A stretch of 64,000 nucleotides of DNA from PALSA-911 sp963839645 (GTDB lineage Bacteria; Pseudomonadota; Alphaproteobacteria; Acetobacterales; Acetobacteraceae), in contig CAWIVZ010000003.1 of assembly GCA_963839645.1 (NCBI GenBank), positions 62,001-126,000 on the forward strand, in the 5' to 3' direction. Position numbers and translations under genes: made by a program. The notes below the pieces were generated by a model that saw only the letters and a list, made by a program, of their open reading frames with translations, made no database searches and was not told where the DNA came from. Each line of letters opens with the position of its first letter. The stretch's first letter is position 1. Positions 18,812 to 28,068 of the stretch are shown piece after piece.

Positions 18812-18832
18812 GCCGGCGCCCACAGCGCCGGC
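18812..18832 (+). terminator. Probable terminator hairpin after nusG
   Basis: An 8-base GC stem (18812-18819 with 18825-18832) encloses a 5-base loop eight bases after the nusG stop and is followed by a weak, interrupted T-rich run. It separates nusG from the convergent fusion gene. Confidence 0.5.
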
Positions 18833-18846
18833 TTCGCCGTCTTGGT

Positions 18847-20562
18847 TCAGACGGTCAGGGCCAGCCCCAACCTGGCAGCCAACGCTGCCGTAAGGTCCTC
18901 TCGCCTGTCCCACAGCGATCGGTACCAACGGATGCGCGGGGCCACCTGATAGGCCAGCATGCGCTCGCTGGCGACATGCGCGCGGGCGGCGACGGCCAGG
19001 TCGAAGGCGACCTCCGGCATGACGATCAGGCGCATCAGGCGGGTGCGCATTTCCTCCGCGTTGCGAAACAGCAGCCCATTTCTTCCGTCCTGGATGCTGG
19101 CGCCATAGACGACGTCACTCGCCAGCGGCACCACGCGGCAGGCGGCGGCCTCGATGAATTTCAGGTCCGATTTCGCCTGGTTGAATGGCGTGTCCAGCAG
19201 CGGCATGAAGGAAATCTCGCAGCCGCCGAGCAGCTGCAGATAGGTTTCGTAGTCGCTGATCGGGGTGAAGGTCTTGTGCGGCGTCTCCAGCGCGTCGAAG
19301 AAGCCGCGGTCATGCAGCACGCAGAAGCGCAGCCGGTCGCCAACCAGCGCCGCCACCGCGTTCAGCGCCGGCATCAGCGGCGCCCAGTCGTTCTCCCGGT
19401 TCAGCGCGCCGAAGAACAGCGTCAAGTGGCCACGATCGCGGAAATTGCGCGGCTCGGGCAGGGCGCGGACGGCGTTCGGGAACACCGCGACCTCCGGGTT
19501 GCGCTGGCGCAGCACGGCTGCGAGCGCCGGCGTGCTGGTCTGCACCGCGTGCACACCGGTGAAGGAAAATTGCCCCTCGCCGCGCATGATCTCGAAGAAA
19601 TCCGGATGATCGTCGAATTCCGTCACGATCAGCCAGTCGTCGCGCAGCAGCGCCTGGATGATCGCCAGCCCCTCGCGGCCGTTCAGCGCGGGACGATGCA
19701 GGACGAAGATCCGCGGTGAGTGCGCATCCACCCGTTCCCGGTCGCCGCCCGGTGAGAGATAGGTGATGACCGACGGCAGGCTGGCCATGGCCTGCAGCGG
19801 CTCGACGATGCGGACCTGGCTGACCCCGCCGACCGGCGCCAGCATATTGGCCGCCACGGTCATCAGTTCGTGTTGCCCCTTGCGCACGCACCAGGCGTAG
19901 CCGGCGGGCGCGGACCGGATGGCGAACGCCTCTGGGTCGATGCCGAGCGCCTGCAGCGCGGGCGCGATGGCAGCGGCGAACGCGGCGGCTTCGGTGGGCT
20001 CGGCGATGATCGGATAGACAGCGCACAGCGTCAGCCCGATTTTTGCCAGTCCCTCCCGCATGCGGTCGATCGACAGCCAGCGCGGCAGGGCCTGGCTTTC
20101 CGGCTCCAGGTGGGAAGGAGCCTGCTCCGGGGCGGTTTCCGGCAGGCTCGCGTCGGTGCCGCGCAGCGCGCGCTCGGCGTGGCGCCAGTGGTCCTGGTTC
20201 GGAGTGCACACCAGGATCGTGCCGTCCTCGTTCAGGCGTTCTGCCTGGGTCCGCAGCACCGTCCAGGGATCGCCCAGATGCTCCAGCACATCGCGGTAGA
20301 CGATGCAGTCCACGCCATCGGGCAGCGCGAACGGCAGGGGATTGTCCGCCACGTCCGTGCGGGCAATGCCGTCGAGGTGCGCGGCCGCGAGCGTCGCAGC
20401 TTCACGGTCGGCCTCGATGCCAAAGATGCGCACGCGCGGATTGAGCCGCCGGTACTCGGCGGCCAGGGTGCCGGTGCCGCAGCCGACATCCAGGATCACC
20501 CGCGCGGTCAGGGGGATATGCCGCAGAAGATGGGCGGTCAGGCTGTCGGCATGGCTCGGCAT
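18847..20562 (-). CDS. Fusion: class I SAM methyltransferase domain plus glycosyltransferase-like domain
   Basis: A 571-residue two-domain protein. Residues 1-210 are a class I methyltransferase: VILDVGCGTGTLAAEYR (motif I), IFGIEADREA, and DCIVYRDVLEHLGDPW. Residues 230-560 resemble a GT4-like glycosyltransferase or glycan-associated domain: ANMLAPVGGVSQVRIVEPL, VTEFDDHPDF, LTLFFGALNRENDWAPLM, and KSDLKFIEAAACRVVPLASD with the acidic residue that usually contacts the nucleotide sugar. It probably acts on cell-surface glycans at the inner membrane. It lies beside a GT2 gene on the same strand and converges on nusG, where rplK would normally be found. Confidence 0.75.
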   Translation of the reverse strand: MPSHADSLTAHLLRHIPLTARVILDVGCGTGTLAAEYRRLNPRVRIFGIEADREAATLAAAHLDGIARTDVADNPLPFALPDGVDCIVYRDVLEHLGDPWTVLRTQAERLNEDGTILVCTPNQDHWRHAERALRGTDASLPETAPEQAPSHLEPESQALPRWLSIDRMREGLAKIGLTLCAVYPIIAEPTEAAAFAAAIAPALQALGIDPEAFAIRSAPAGYAWCVRKGQHELMTVAANMLAPVGGVSQVRIVEPLQAMASLPSVITYLSPGGDRERVDAHSPRIFVLHRPALNGREGLAIIQALLRDDWLIVTEFDDHPDFFEIMRGEGQFSFTGVHAVQTSTPALAAVLRQRNPEVAVFPNAVRALPEPRNFRDRGHLTLFFGALNRENDWAPLMPALNAVAALVGDRLRFCVLHDRGFFDALETPHKTFTPISDYETYLQLLGGCEISFMPLLDTPFNQAKSDLKFIEAAACRVVPLASDVVYGASIQDGRNGLLFRNAEEMRTRLMRLIVMPEVAFDLAVAARAHVASERMLAYQVAPRIRWYRSLWDRREDLTAALAARLGLALTV

Positions 20563-20773
20563 GGACGCAGGCTCCTCCGGCGTGCCGCCTCGACGAGGAG
20601 GGAACCGGCCGATTCAGATCAGCGAACGGACCGACTGACGTCTCATCGCGATGGCGGCCGGGCGGGCCTGCCGGGATGTCATCACCAGTCAACCGGATAG
20701 AGACCGGTGGTAGGCGGGTTCGGGATCGCTGTGCAAGGGCCGGAGCGTGACGATCACGCGTTCCTGTGGGTTT

Positions 20774-21769
20774 TCAGGGCGCCAGCGTTCTCAGGCCCGT
20801 GCTTGCGAGCGTGCCGCGCACGAAGCCGAGCGAGTAGGCCAGCCGCCAGCGGCAGGCGAGCAGCCGCACGCTGTGGCGAGGCAGCAGCATCGCCGGTGCC
20901 AGCAACAGCATCACCGACAGCCGACGCGGCAGCAGCCACCAGATGCGCCGGTTGCCGCCGACCAGCCGCCTGGTGGCGACAGATGACATGCCCTGCCAGT
21001 ACATCCGCCGCAGCAGCCACTCCGGCGTTAGGCGGCCGGCCTGAATTTGGTGCTGCACCACGATCCGGGAATCGTAGCGGACGGCATAGCCGGCATCCTG
21101 CAATCGCCAGGCGAGCTGCACGTCCTCGTCCGACAGGAGACTGGCGCCGTCACGCCCGCTGCCGTCGCCGAAGCCGCCGACGCTGCGCATGGTGGCGACA
21201 TGGACGATCATGTTCGCCCCATATGGCGCCTGGCCTTCCGGCATCGCCTTGCCCCGATACGGGCCCTGGCCTTCGGCCTCGATGATCGACAACACGCCGC
21301 GCAGCTTCGCCGGCCACCAGCCCGGCAGCGGCGCTTCCCAGAGCGGCAGGATGCGCCCACCGAGCAGTGCCGGCACGCCGCCGAGCTCGGTGATCGCGGC
21401 GCGGGTCTGCTCGATCCAATCCGCCATCGGGATGGCGTCGTCGTCGATATAGGCGATGTAGTCGCCGCCTGCGGCCTCCGCGCCGGCGTTGCGCGCGGCG
21501 CTGAGCCCGGGGCGTTTCAGCCGGAGGAGCCGCGCATTGGCGGTTTCGTCCGCCAGTGCGGCCAGTTCTTCTGCCATGTCGCCGGTGGAACCGCTGTCGA
21601 CGATCAGGATGTCGAACGCATCGGCCGGGGCGGTCTGCCGTGCCAGGCCGTCCAGGCAGTCGCGGACATAGCGGGGCCGGTTATGGGTGCAGATGCAGAC
21701 GGTTATGCTTGGCCAGGGCCGGCTTGCCGGGGCAGTGCCGATCGGTCCGGAAGCGATTGTCTCTGCCAT
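20774..21769 (-). CDS. Glycosyltransferase family 2 protein
   Basis: This 331-residue GT2 enzyme has a GT-A fold: TVCICTHNRPRYVRDCLDGL opening, DILIVDSGSTGD, ARNAGAEAAGGDYIAYIDDDAIP (the DxD-like metal site is DDD), and LLSDEDVQLAWRLQDAGY (the ED catalytic-base region). The C-terminal part has membrane-associated hydrophobic stretches (RRLSVMLLLAPAMLL). It transfers a sugar from a nucleotide donor to a surface polysaccharide or lipid. It is upstream of the methyltransferase-glycosyltransferase fusion (about 210 bases, nothing else seen between) and downstream of the sugar dehydrogenase. Confidence 0.88.
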   Translation of the reverse strand: MAETIASGPIGTAPASRPWPSITVCICTHNRPRYVRDCLDGLARQTAPADAFDILIVDSGSTGDMAEELAALADETANARLLRLKRPGLSAARNAGAEAAGGDYIAYIDDDAIPMADWIEQTRAAITELGGVPALLGGRILPLWEAPLPGWWPAKLRGVLSIIEAEGQGPYRGKAMPEGQAPYGANMIVHVATMRSVGGFGDGSGRDGASLLSDEDVQLAWRLQDAGYAVRYDSRIVVQHQIQAGRLTPEWLLRRMYWQGMSSVATRRLVGGNRRIWWLLPRRLSVMLLLAPAMLLPRHSVRLLACRWRLAYSLGFVRGTLASTGLRTLAP

Positions 21770-21886
21770 GTTGACTGGTCCATCGTTTTGTTGGATCAGC
21801 CCACAGCATAGCGCGCTAAAGAAAAGTCAATCCAGAAAATACTCTACCATTACGTGTATAAACCGCTACCGGAAGCCGCCGGCCCC

Positions 21887-23227
21887 TCAGGCGGTGGGTT
21901 GGCCGGAAAGGGCCGGGACCGCCGGCCGGCCGATGGAGTGATACTGGAACCCGGCCTGGCGCATCGCGGCGGGGTCGTAGATGTTGCGCAGGTCAACGAT
22001 CACCCGCCCGCGCATGACAGCCGCCAGCTGGGCCGGCTCGATGGCGCGGAACTCGTTCCATTCGGTGATGACCACCAGCGCGTCGCAGCCGCGCGCCGCG
22101 TCCAGCGCGTCGCGACAATAGGTCACGCCGCCCGGCAGCATCGGCTTCGCCTGTTCCATGCCTTCGGGGTCGAAGGCGCGCACCGTCGCCCCGTCCTCGA
22201 CCAGGCGGGAGACGATGGGCAGCGAGGGGGAGTCGCGCATGTCGTCGGTTTCCGGCTTGAAGGTCAGCCCCAGCACCGCGATCGTGCGGCCACGCACCGA
22301 GCCGCCGCAGGCCGCCTCGATCCGCCGGGCCATACTGGCCTTGCGGGCATCGTTCACCAGGACGACCTGCTCCACGAGGCGGGAAGGCGCGCCGTGGTCG
22401 TGCGCGATACGCACCAGCGCCAACGTGTCCTTCGGGAAGCAGGAGCCGCCGAAGCCCGGGCCGGGATGCAGGAATTTGCGGCCGATCCGCCCGTCCAGCC
22501 CGATCCCGTGCGCCACGTCGTGCACGTCCGCGCCGGCCTTCTCGCAGAGATCGGCCATTTCGTTGATGAAGGTGACCTTCATCGCCAGGAACGCGTTGGC
22601 GGCGTATTTTGTCAGCTCCGCGGTTTCCAGGCCGGTGAACAGGATCGGCGCCTCGATCAGGTACAGCGGCCGGTACAGCCGGCGCAGCACCTCGCGCGCC
22701 CGCTCGCTCTCGGCGCCGATAACCACCCGGTCCGGGCGCATGAAATCGCCGATGGCGTTGCCCTCGCGCAGGAATTCCGGGTTGGAGGCGACGTCGAAAT
22801 CCAGGTCGGGCCGGGCCTCGCGCACGATGGCGGCGATGCGCCGGCCCGTGCCGACGGGCACGGTGGATTTGGTGACGATCACCGCATAGCCGGTCAGCGC
22901 GCGGGCCACCTGCTCGGCGGCGGCATAGACATAGGTCAGGTCGGCGTGGCCGTCGCCGCGCCGGGTCGGCGTGCCGACGGCGATGAACACCGCCTCGGCG
23001 CCGGTCAGCGCCTCGGTCAGTTCCCCGGTGAAGCTGAGCCGGCCGGCCTTGACGTTCTCGGCGACCAGCGTTTCCAGCCCGGGCTCATAGATCGGCATGC
23101 GGCCCTCGCGCAGTGCGGCCAACTTTTGCGGGTCGGCCTCGACGACGGTCACCTCGGAGCCGAATTCGGCGAAACAGGCGCCGGAAACCAGCCCCACATA
23201 CCCGCCGCCAATCATCGCAATGCGCAA
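21887..23227 (-). CDS. ugd: UDP-glucose/GDP-mannose dehydrogenase family protein (UDP-glucose 6-dehydrogenase)
   Basis: A 446-residue enzyme that oxidises the sugar 6-hydroxyl to a carboxylate with two NAD+, giving UDP-glucuronate for polysaccharides. The Rossmann motif IAMIGGGYVGLVSG starts at residue 3; VIVTKSTVPVGTG, NPEFLREGNAI and the catalytic cysteine in GPGFGGSCFPKDT follow, with the C-terminal LGLTFKPETDDMRDSPS. I chose the TTG at 23227 as start because an AGGAG site lies eight bases before it and the protein then begins exactly at the Rossmann strand. The ORF continues upstream but without family similarity. Confidence 0.93.
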   Translation of the reverse strand: MRIAMIGGGYVGLVSGACFAEFGSEVTVVEADPQKLAALREGRMPIYEPGLETLVAENVKAGRLSFTGELTEALTGAEAVFIAVGTPTRRGDGHADLTYVYAAAEQVARALTGYAVIVTKSTVPVGTGRRIAAIVREARPDLDFDVASNPEFLREGNAIGDFMRPDRVVIGAESERAREVLRRLYRPLYLIEAPILFTGLETAELTKYAANAFLAMKVTFINEMADLCEKAGADVHDVAHGIGLDGRIGRKFLHPGPGFGGSCFPKDTLALVRIAHDHGAPSRLVEQVVLVNDARKASMARRIEAACGGSVRGRTIAVLGLTFKPETDDMRDSPSLPIVSRLVEDGATVRAFDPEGMEQAKPMLPGGVTYCRDALDAARGCDALVVITEWNEFRAIEPAQLAAVMRGRVIVDLRNIYDPAAMRQAGFQYHSIGRPAVPALSGQPTA

Positions 23228-23313
23228 ATTCGTCGCTCCTGAATAAAAGCCGTGACCAGCCGGAATCGGCGCTAATGAGCACATCGCCAGAAGGTTTTCC
23301 ACCGCTGCCCCCT

Positions 23314-23775
23314 TTACAGCCCGGTTTTGCGGCTGGCGGCGGCGCGATGACGGGTCATCTCGTCCAGTTCGCTTTGCGCCCGCTTCGCCGCTTCGGCCTC
23401 CCGCGCTTCCGCCTGCCGGGCGCGCAGGGTGTCGATCGCCTCGGAAGCGGCACGGGAAGCGGTCAGCGCGGCGCGGGCGCGGCTGGTGTCGGCGGCGGCG
23501 CGCGCCTGTTCCTGCCGGGCCGCCGTGGCGGCGGCGCGGGCCCGACTCAGCCAGTCGCTGGAGCGCTCGACCGCGCTGTCGCTCGCCGACAGCAGGCTGG
23601 CGATCCGCAATTCCTCGGTGATGCAGGCTTCGGCCGCCGAGGCCCGACGTCCGGCGGCGTCCTCGGCATCCAGGCAACGGGCGAGGAACTGGCGGGCTTC
23701 GTCCACGCCCTGCCGCCGCAGCCGGGCCAGGCTCGCCAGCGGGTCAGCCAATATCGGCCCCATCTCCAGCCCCAT
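23314..23775 (-). CDS. fliJ: FliJ-like flagellar export chaperone
   Basis: A 153-residue, almost entirely alpha-helical coiled-coil protein rich in Ala, Arg, Glu and Gln, overlapping the end of fliI by 32 bases. FliJ links the FliI ring to FlhA in the flagellar export gate and is poorly conserved in sequence, so the call rests on size, coiled-coil character and position after fliI. An internal ATG at 23763 is an alternative start. No other flagellar genes are in the window. Confidence 0.65.
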   Translation of the reverse strand: MGLEMGPILADPLASLARLRRQGVDEARQFLARCLDAEDAAGRRASAAEACITEELRIASLLSASDSAVERSSDWLSRARAAATAARQEQARAAADTSRARAALTASRAASEAIDTLRARQAEAREAEAAKRAQSELDEMTRHRAAASRKTGL

Positions 23776-25202
23776 TCGCGGCCGAATCCCCTGGCAGGGC
23801 CAGCGCCTGGGCCAGCAGCGCGAAGCTGTTCCCGCTTTCCGGGGCCTCGTCGCGGGCCTGGTGCAGCATCGCCTCGATCCCCGGCGCCAGGGCGATGGCC
23901 TCGTCGACTGCCGGGTCGCTGCCGCGGCGATAGGCGCCGAGCCGGATCATGTCCGCCATGTCGGCATGCAGCCCCAGGATGGCGCGGGCGCGGCGTACCA
24001 TGGCGGTTTCCTCCGGCAGGTTGCAGCCGGGCATCGAGCGCGACAACGAGCGCAGCACGTCGATCGCCGGATAGCGCCCCGCCTCGGCGATGCGCCGGTC
24101 CAGGATCACATGCCCGTCCAGGATGCCGCGCACCGTGTCCGCCACGGGTTCGTTATGGTCGTCCCCCTCCACCAGCACGGCGAACAGGGCGGTGATGAAG
24201 CCGGCGCCGCCATCCGGCCGCTGGTGGCCCGGCCCGGCGCGTTCCAGCAGGCGCGGCAGTTCAGCGAACACCGAGGGCGGATAGCCGCGGGTGGCGGGCG
24301 GCTCGCCGGCGGAAAGGCCGATCTCGCGCAGCGCCAGACAGAACCGCGTGACGCTGTCCATCATCAGCAGCACGGATTTTCCCTCGTCGCGGAAATGTTC
24401 GGCGACGGTCATGGCCGTATAGGCCGCCTGCCGGCGCAGTAGCGGGGCCGCATCGGAGGTCGCGACCACGACCACCGCGCGCGCCAGGCCCTCGGGGCCA
24501 AGCTCGTCCTCCAGGAACTCGCGCACCTCCCGCCCGCGCTCGCCGACCAGCGCCAGCACGATGATATCTGCCTCGCTCTGGCGCGCCATCATCGCCAGAA
24601 GGGTGGACTTGCCGACGCCCGAGCCCGCGAACAGGCCCAGCCGCTGGCCCTGGCGGCAGGACACGAAGCAGTTGAGCGCGCGGACGCCGAGATCGAGCCG
24701 CGGCCCGAGGCGCGCGCGCAGCGTCGCGTCCGGCACCGGCCCACGCGGCATGCGCCAGGCCGGCCCGTTCGGCAGCGGGCCCTTGCGGTCGAGCGGCCGG
24801 CCCAGCGGGTCGATCACCCGGCCCAGCCATTGGCCATCCACCGCGAGCGCGCCGCGCCGGCCGGAAGATCGTCCCTCCCGACCATGGAAAGGCGAACCGC
24901 CGGGAGCCTGCGCCATCACGCTCGCCTGGGCCGTGCTGCCCGGGCCAAGCCCCTCCAACGCGCCGAACGGCATGGCCTGCGCCAAGCCGTCGCGAAACCC
25001 GATTATTTCCGCCGGCACTTGCGAGCCGTCTCTGGACGCGATGGTGACCTGGTCGCCGACGGCGATATGCCGCGCGAGGCCGGAAATCTCCAGCGCAAGC
25101 CCGGCCAGGGAAACCACCTGGCCCTGGATATTCAGGCTTGCGTGCTGTTGCAGCGCGGAGCGCGCGGATTTGAAGTCTATTTATGAGATTGGTATGTTTC
25201 AT
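23744..25202 (-). CDS. fliI: Flagellum-specific ATPase FliI, possible +1 frameshift near 25157
   Basis: The FliI/YscN family ATPase that energises or organises flagellar protein export. An uninterrupted frame from a GTG at 25117 gives 457 residues. It has Walker A GSGVGKST (K170 from that start), VLALVGERGREVREF, Walker B LLMMDSVTRF, and the arginine-finger region further on. The protein-like sequence continues upstream (ALQQHASLNIQGQ) but has no start. A +1 shift near 25157 would connect it to ATG 25202 (MKHTNLINRLQIRAL), which has AGAAG upstream. I therefore extend the gene to 25202. fliJ overlaps its end and ctrA diverges from its start. Confidence 0.87.
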
Positions 25203-25367
25203 TAACGCTTCTCGATCGCAAATATCTCAATGATCTCTGTTTGTTCCGCAATGGTCCAACAGAAATCATCAAATCTCAGATAAAAATACACCAAAAAGGT
25301 GAAAAAACTATGGCATGATACCCCTATAGGTAGTATTCAATGGTTATCGGAAACGGAGGTGCTACCT
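25203..25367. promoter_or_regulatory. AT-rich divergent intergenic region of fliI and ctrA
   Basis: This region is clearly richer in A and T than the flanking genes and must hold both promoters. I see no full TTAA-N7-TTAA CtrA box (only a single TTAA at 25202-25205) and no GANTC methylation site. GGAGGT at 25355-25360 is the ctrA ribosome binding site. Confidence 0.5.
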
Positions 25368-26111
25368 ATGCGTGTCCTACTCGTCGAAGATGATCTGACG
25401 GCCGCCCAGGGCATCACATTGATGCTGAAAACCGGCGGCGCCGTGGTGGATCAGGCCGATACCGGGGAAGAAGCCCTCGAACTGGTGCGGCACTATGACT
25501 ACGACATCGTCGTGCTCGACCTGATGCTGCCGGACATGGAGGGGTACGAGGTCGTGCGCCGCATGCGTCTGGCGCGAATCGAAACCCCGGTCCTGATCCT
25601 GTCGGGCCTGTCGCGGCCGCAGGCGAAGGTGAAGGGCTTCGGCGTGGGCGCCGACGATTTCATCACCAAGCCGTTCGACAAGGCCGAACTACTGGCCCGG
25701 ATGCAGGCGATCGTCCGGCGCAGCAAGGGGTTCAGCCAGCCGGTACTGCGCGTCGGGCGCCTGCAGCTCAACCTGGACAGCCGGGAAGTGGTGGTGGACG
25801 GCCAGGTCGTGCACCTCACCGGCAAGGAATACGCGATCCTGGAATTGCTGGTCCTGCGCAAGGGCATGGTACTGACCAAGGAGGCGTTCCTGAACCACCT
25901 CTACGGCGGCATGGACGAGCCGGAAATGAAGATCATCGATGTCTTCATCTGCAAGTTGCGCAAGAAGCTGGCGCTGGCCGGAGCGGACCACCTGATCGGA
26001 ACCGTCTGGGGCCGCGGCTACATGATCCGCGACTCTGCCCACGATGCCGACCCGGCGGTGCCACGGCATAACGAGCGGACCGAACCGGAACGGGCCCTGT
26101 CGGTCGCCTGA
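25368..26111 (+). CDS. ctrA: Cell-cycle response regulator CtrA
   Basis: This 247-residue OmpR-type regulator has an N-terminal receiver with acidic pocket (Glu7, Asp8, Asp9), phosphorylated Asp51 in VVLDLMLPD and a conserved ITKPF lysine. The C-terminal winged helix contains HLTGKEYAILELL, FLNHLYGGMDEPE and KIIDVFICKLRKKL, nearly diagnostic for CtrA. In alphaproteobacteria CtrA controls division, motility and replication genes, and phosphorylation is normally through CckA-ChpT. The protein ends in ...ALSVA, about 15 residues beyond the Caulobacter length, with a small hydrophobic end that could serve ClpXP. A strong GGAGGT site fixes the ATG. Confidence 0.95.
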   Translation: MRVLLVEDDLTAAQGITLMLKTGGAVVDQADTGEEALELVRHYDYDIVVLDLMLPDMEGYEVVRRMRLARIETPVLILSGLSRPQAKVKGFGVGADDFITKPFDKAELLARMQAIVRRSKGFSQPVLRVGRLQLNLDSREVVVDGQVVHLTGKEYAILELLVLRKGMVLTKEAFLNHLYGGMDEPEMKIIDVFICKLRKKLALAGADHLIGTVWGRGYMIRDSAHDADPAVPRHNERTEPERALSVA

Positions 26112-26201
26112 CCGGCAGGCACTCGCGGAAGGCTGGTCCCGTCGGCGCGGCGGCGATCGGCCCCCCTCGAAACCGCCGCCCGGATGCCGTAGAAAGTGGT
26201 A

Positions 26202-27357
26202 ATGGACCTTCTTCGCATTCCCGGCTCGCGCATCGTCGAAATCAGCCGCCTCGCGCTTGTCACCCCGGACGTCGATTTCCTTTGCTTCGGCGAATTGGAT
26301 CAGCCCAGCCCCGCTTCGGCCCATGCCGCCGCCGTGGCAGCGCTGGCGGCGGGGCAGACGAAATATTCCGATGTGCGCGGCCTTGCGCCATTGCGCACGG
26401 CCCTTGCCGCCTATCTGACCGGGCTGCACGCTCATCCGGTGTCCGAGACGCGGGTACAGGTTACCGCCTCGGGAATGACGGCGATGAATGTGGCGCTCGC
26501 GGCGATCGTGCGGGCTGGCCAGCGTGTCGTCCTGCACGAGCCGGCTTGGCCCAACGTCGCCAACGCAGCGCTGGTGCGTGGGGCGCGGGTGGAGGCGATC
26601 GACCTGATCGCGCTCGAGGACGGGCGCTTCCGTCTGGACCTCGATCGGCTGGACCGGTTGCTGGAAGGCGCGCGGGTGTTCATCCTGAATTCCCCCAACA
26701 ACCCGACCGGTTGGACCGCGAGCCTGGCGGAACTGCGGGCCATCCTGGAGATCTGCCGCCGCCGCGGGGTCTGGCTGATCTCCGACGAGGTCTATTCCCG
26801 GCTGGTCTATGACGGCTCCGCGGCCGCCCCGTCGCTGCTGGATGTCGCCACACCGGATGACCGGGTCATCGTGGTCAACAGCTTCTCGAAAACCTGGGTG
26901 ATGACGGGCTGGCGGCTCGGCTGGATGGTGCTGCCCGAGGGCGCGCGCGACGGGATCAGCGAGATCGTCGAGACCACCCATTCCGGCGTGGCGCCCTTCG
27001 TGCAGCAGGCCGGCGTGGCCGCGATCGCCGACACCGATGTGGTGGCGGCGTTCCGGGCGCACTGCGCGCGCGGTCGGCAATTGGCCGGCGAGGCGCTGGC
27101 CGGCGTGAATGGCATCCGTTACGCCGATCCGGACGGTGCCTTCTACGCCTTCGTCGGGGTGGAGGGATCGCGCGAACTCGCTGTCCCTCGCCAAGCGGCT
27201 GGTGACGGAGCACGGCGTCGCGGTGGCTCCCGGTGTCGCGTTCGGTGCGTCGGGTGAGGGGTTCCTGCGCGTGTGCTTCGCCCAGTCCCCGCAACGGCTG
27301 GAACGGGCGATGTCGCGGCTGCGCGACGGCCTGCGCCGGGAAATGTCGGCGCGATGA
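26202..27357 (+). CDS. Class I/II pyridoxal-phosphate aminotransferase, frameshifted near 27173
   Basis: A fold-type I aminotransferase: LRIPGSRIVEISRLA start, TASGMTAMNVALAAI, NSPNNPTGW, LISDEVYSRLVYDG, and the PLP-binding lysine in VNSFSKTWVMTGWRLG. After FVGVEGSR one extra base shifts the frame +1, and the C-terminus continues as SLSLAKRLVTEHGVAVAPG to 27357, giving about 384 residues when corrected. It transfers an amino group between amino and keto acids; substrate not determined. The ATG at 26202 is preferred, with a GTG six bases upstream possible. It stands alone between ctrA and a hypothetical gene. Confidence 0.87.
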
Positions 27358-27376
27358 CGCTGCGCGCCGTGCCGCC

Positions 27377-28057
27377 ATGACGGGGCCGGCCGTTCGCGCA
27401 TGCGGGGTTTGCGGCGCTCCGGCGCCGCCGCCGTACCGCGCGCCGACGGCCGAACTGGCACCGGACCTGGATCTGCGTCCCGGGGAGCCGGCCCGCTCCA
27501 CCCTGGGGCAATGGGTGCTGTCTTGCCGAAGCTGCGGTGCCGCCGCTCCGGATTTATCCGCGCTGACCCCGGATGACCGGGCGGTCATCGAAAGCCCGGA
27601 GTGCGAGGCGCTAAGCGGCACCGGCAGCCAATTCCGTCGCTACGCCGCGGTCTGCCGGGCGAAGGGCCAAGCCAGGGAAGCCGGCAACGCCATGCTGCAG
27701 GCCGCCTGGGCGGCCGACGACGCCGGGGAGGAGGCGAGCGCGCGGACCTGGCGGCGGGAGGCGGCGGCGCTTTGGGCCAACCCGCCGGACGAGGAAACCG
27801 CTCTGCGGCGGATCGACGCGCTTCGCCGCGCCGGGGAATTCGCCGCCGCCGAGGCGGAAGCAGCCGCCTGGGCCGGACGCATGCACGACGAGAGCGGCGA
27901 CCGCATCCTTGCTTTCCAGCGCGCCCGGATCGCCGCCGCCGATGCCGGCCTGTATCGGATCAGCAGCGCGCTGCGCCCACCGGCGCACTCGCCGCACGTC
28001 GCGCACGGCAAGCGGCAGCCGCGTAAAGGTCTCCTGGCGCGCCTGTTCGGAAGATAG
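27377..28057 (+). CDS. Hypothetical protein with paired Cys motifs and helical repeats
   Basis: A 226-residue protein I do not recognise by name. The first 60 residues contain CGVCG (residues 9-13) and CRSCG (near residue 50), which could together form one zinc site. Then follows ETGSQFRRYAAVCRA-like helix pairs and an Ala/Glu/Arg-rich region resembling degenerate TPR-type helical repeats (ALRRIDALRRAGEFAAAEAEA). The C-terminus is basic and ends KGLLARLFGR. It begins 19 bases after the aminotransferase, probably in the same transcript, and converges with ccmB. Confidence 0.7.
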   Translation: MTGPAVRACGVCGAPAPPPYRAPTAELAPDLDLRPGEPARSTLGQWVLSCRSCGAAAPDLSALTPDDRAVIESPECEALSGTGSQFRRYAAVCRAKGQAREAGNAMLQAAWAADDAGEEASARTWRREAAALWANPPDEETALRRIDALRRAGEFAAAEAEAAAWAGRMHDESGDRILAFQRARIAAADAGLYRISSALRPPAHSPHVAHGKRQPRKGLLARLFGR

Positions 28058-28068
28058 GCCACCGGTTT

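Noticed and set aside
25203..25367. A CtrA autoregulatory box upstream of ctrA
   Set aside because: Only one TTAA half-site is present at the fliI start; no TTAA-N7-TTAA pair.
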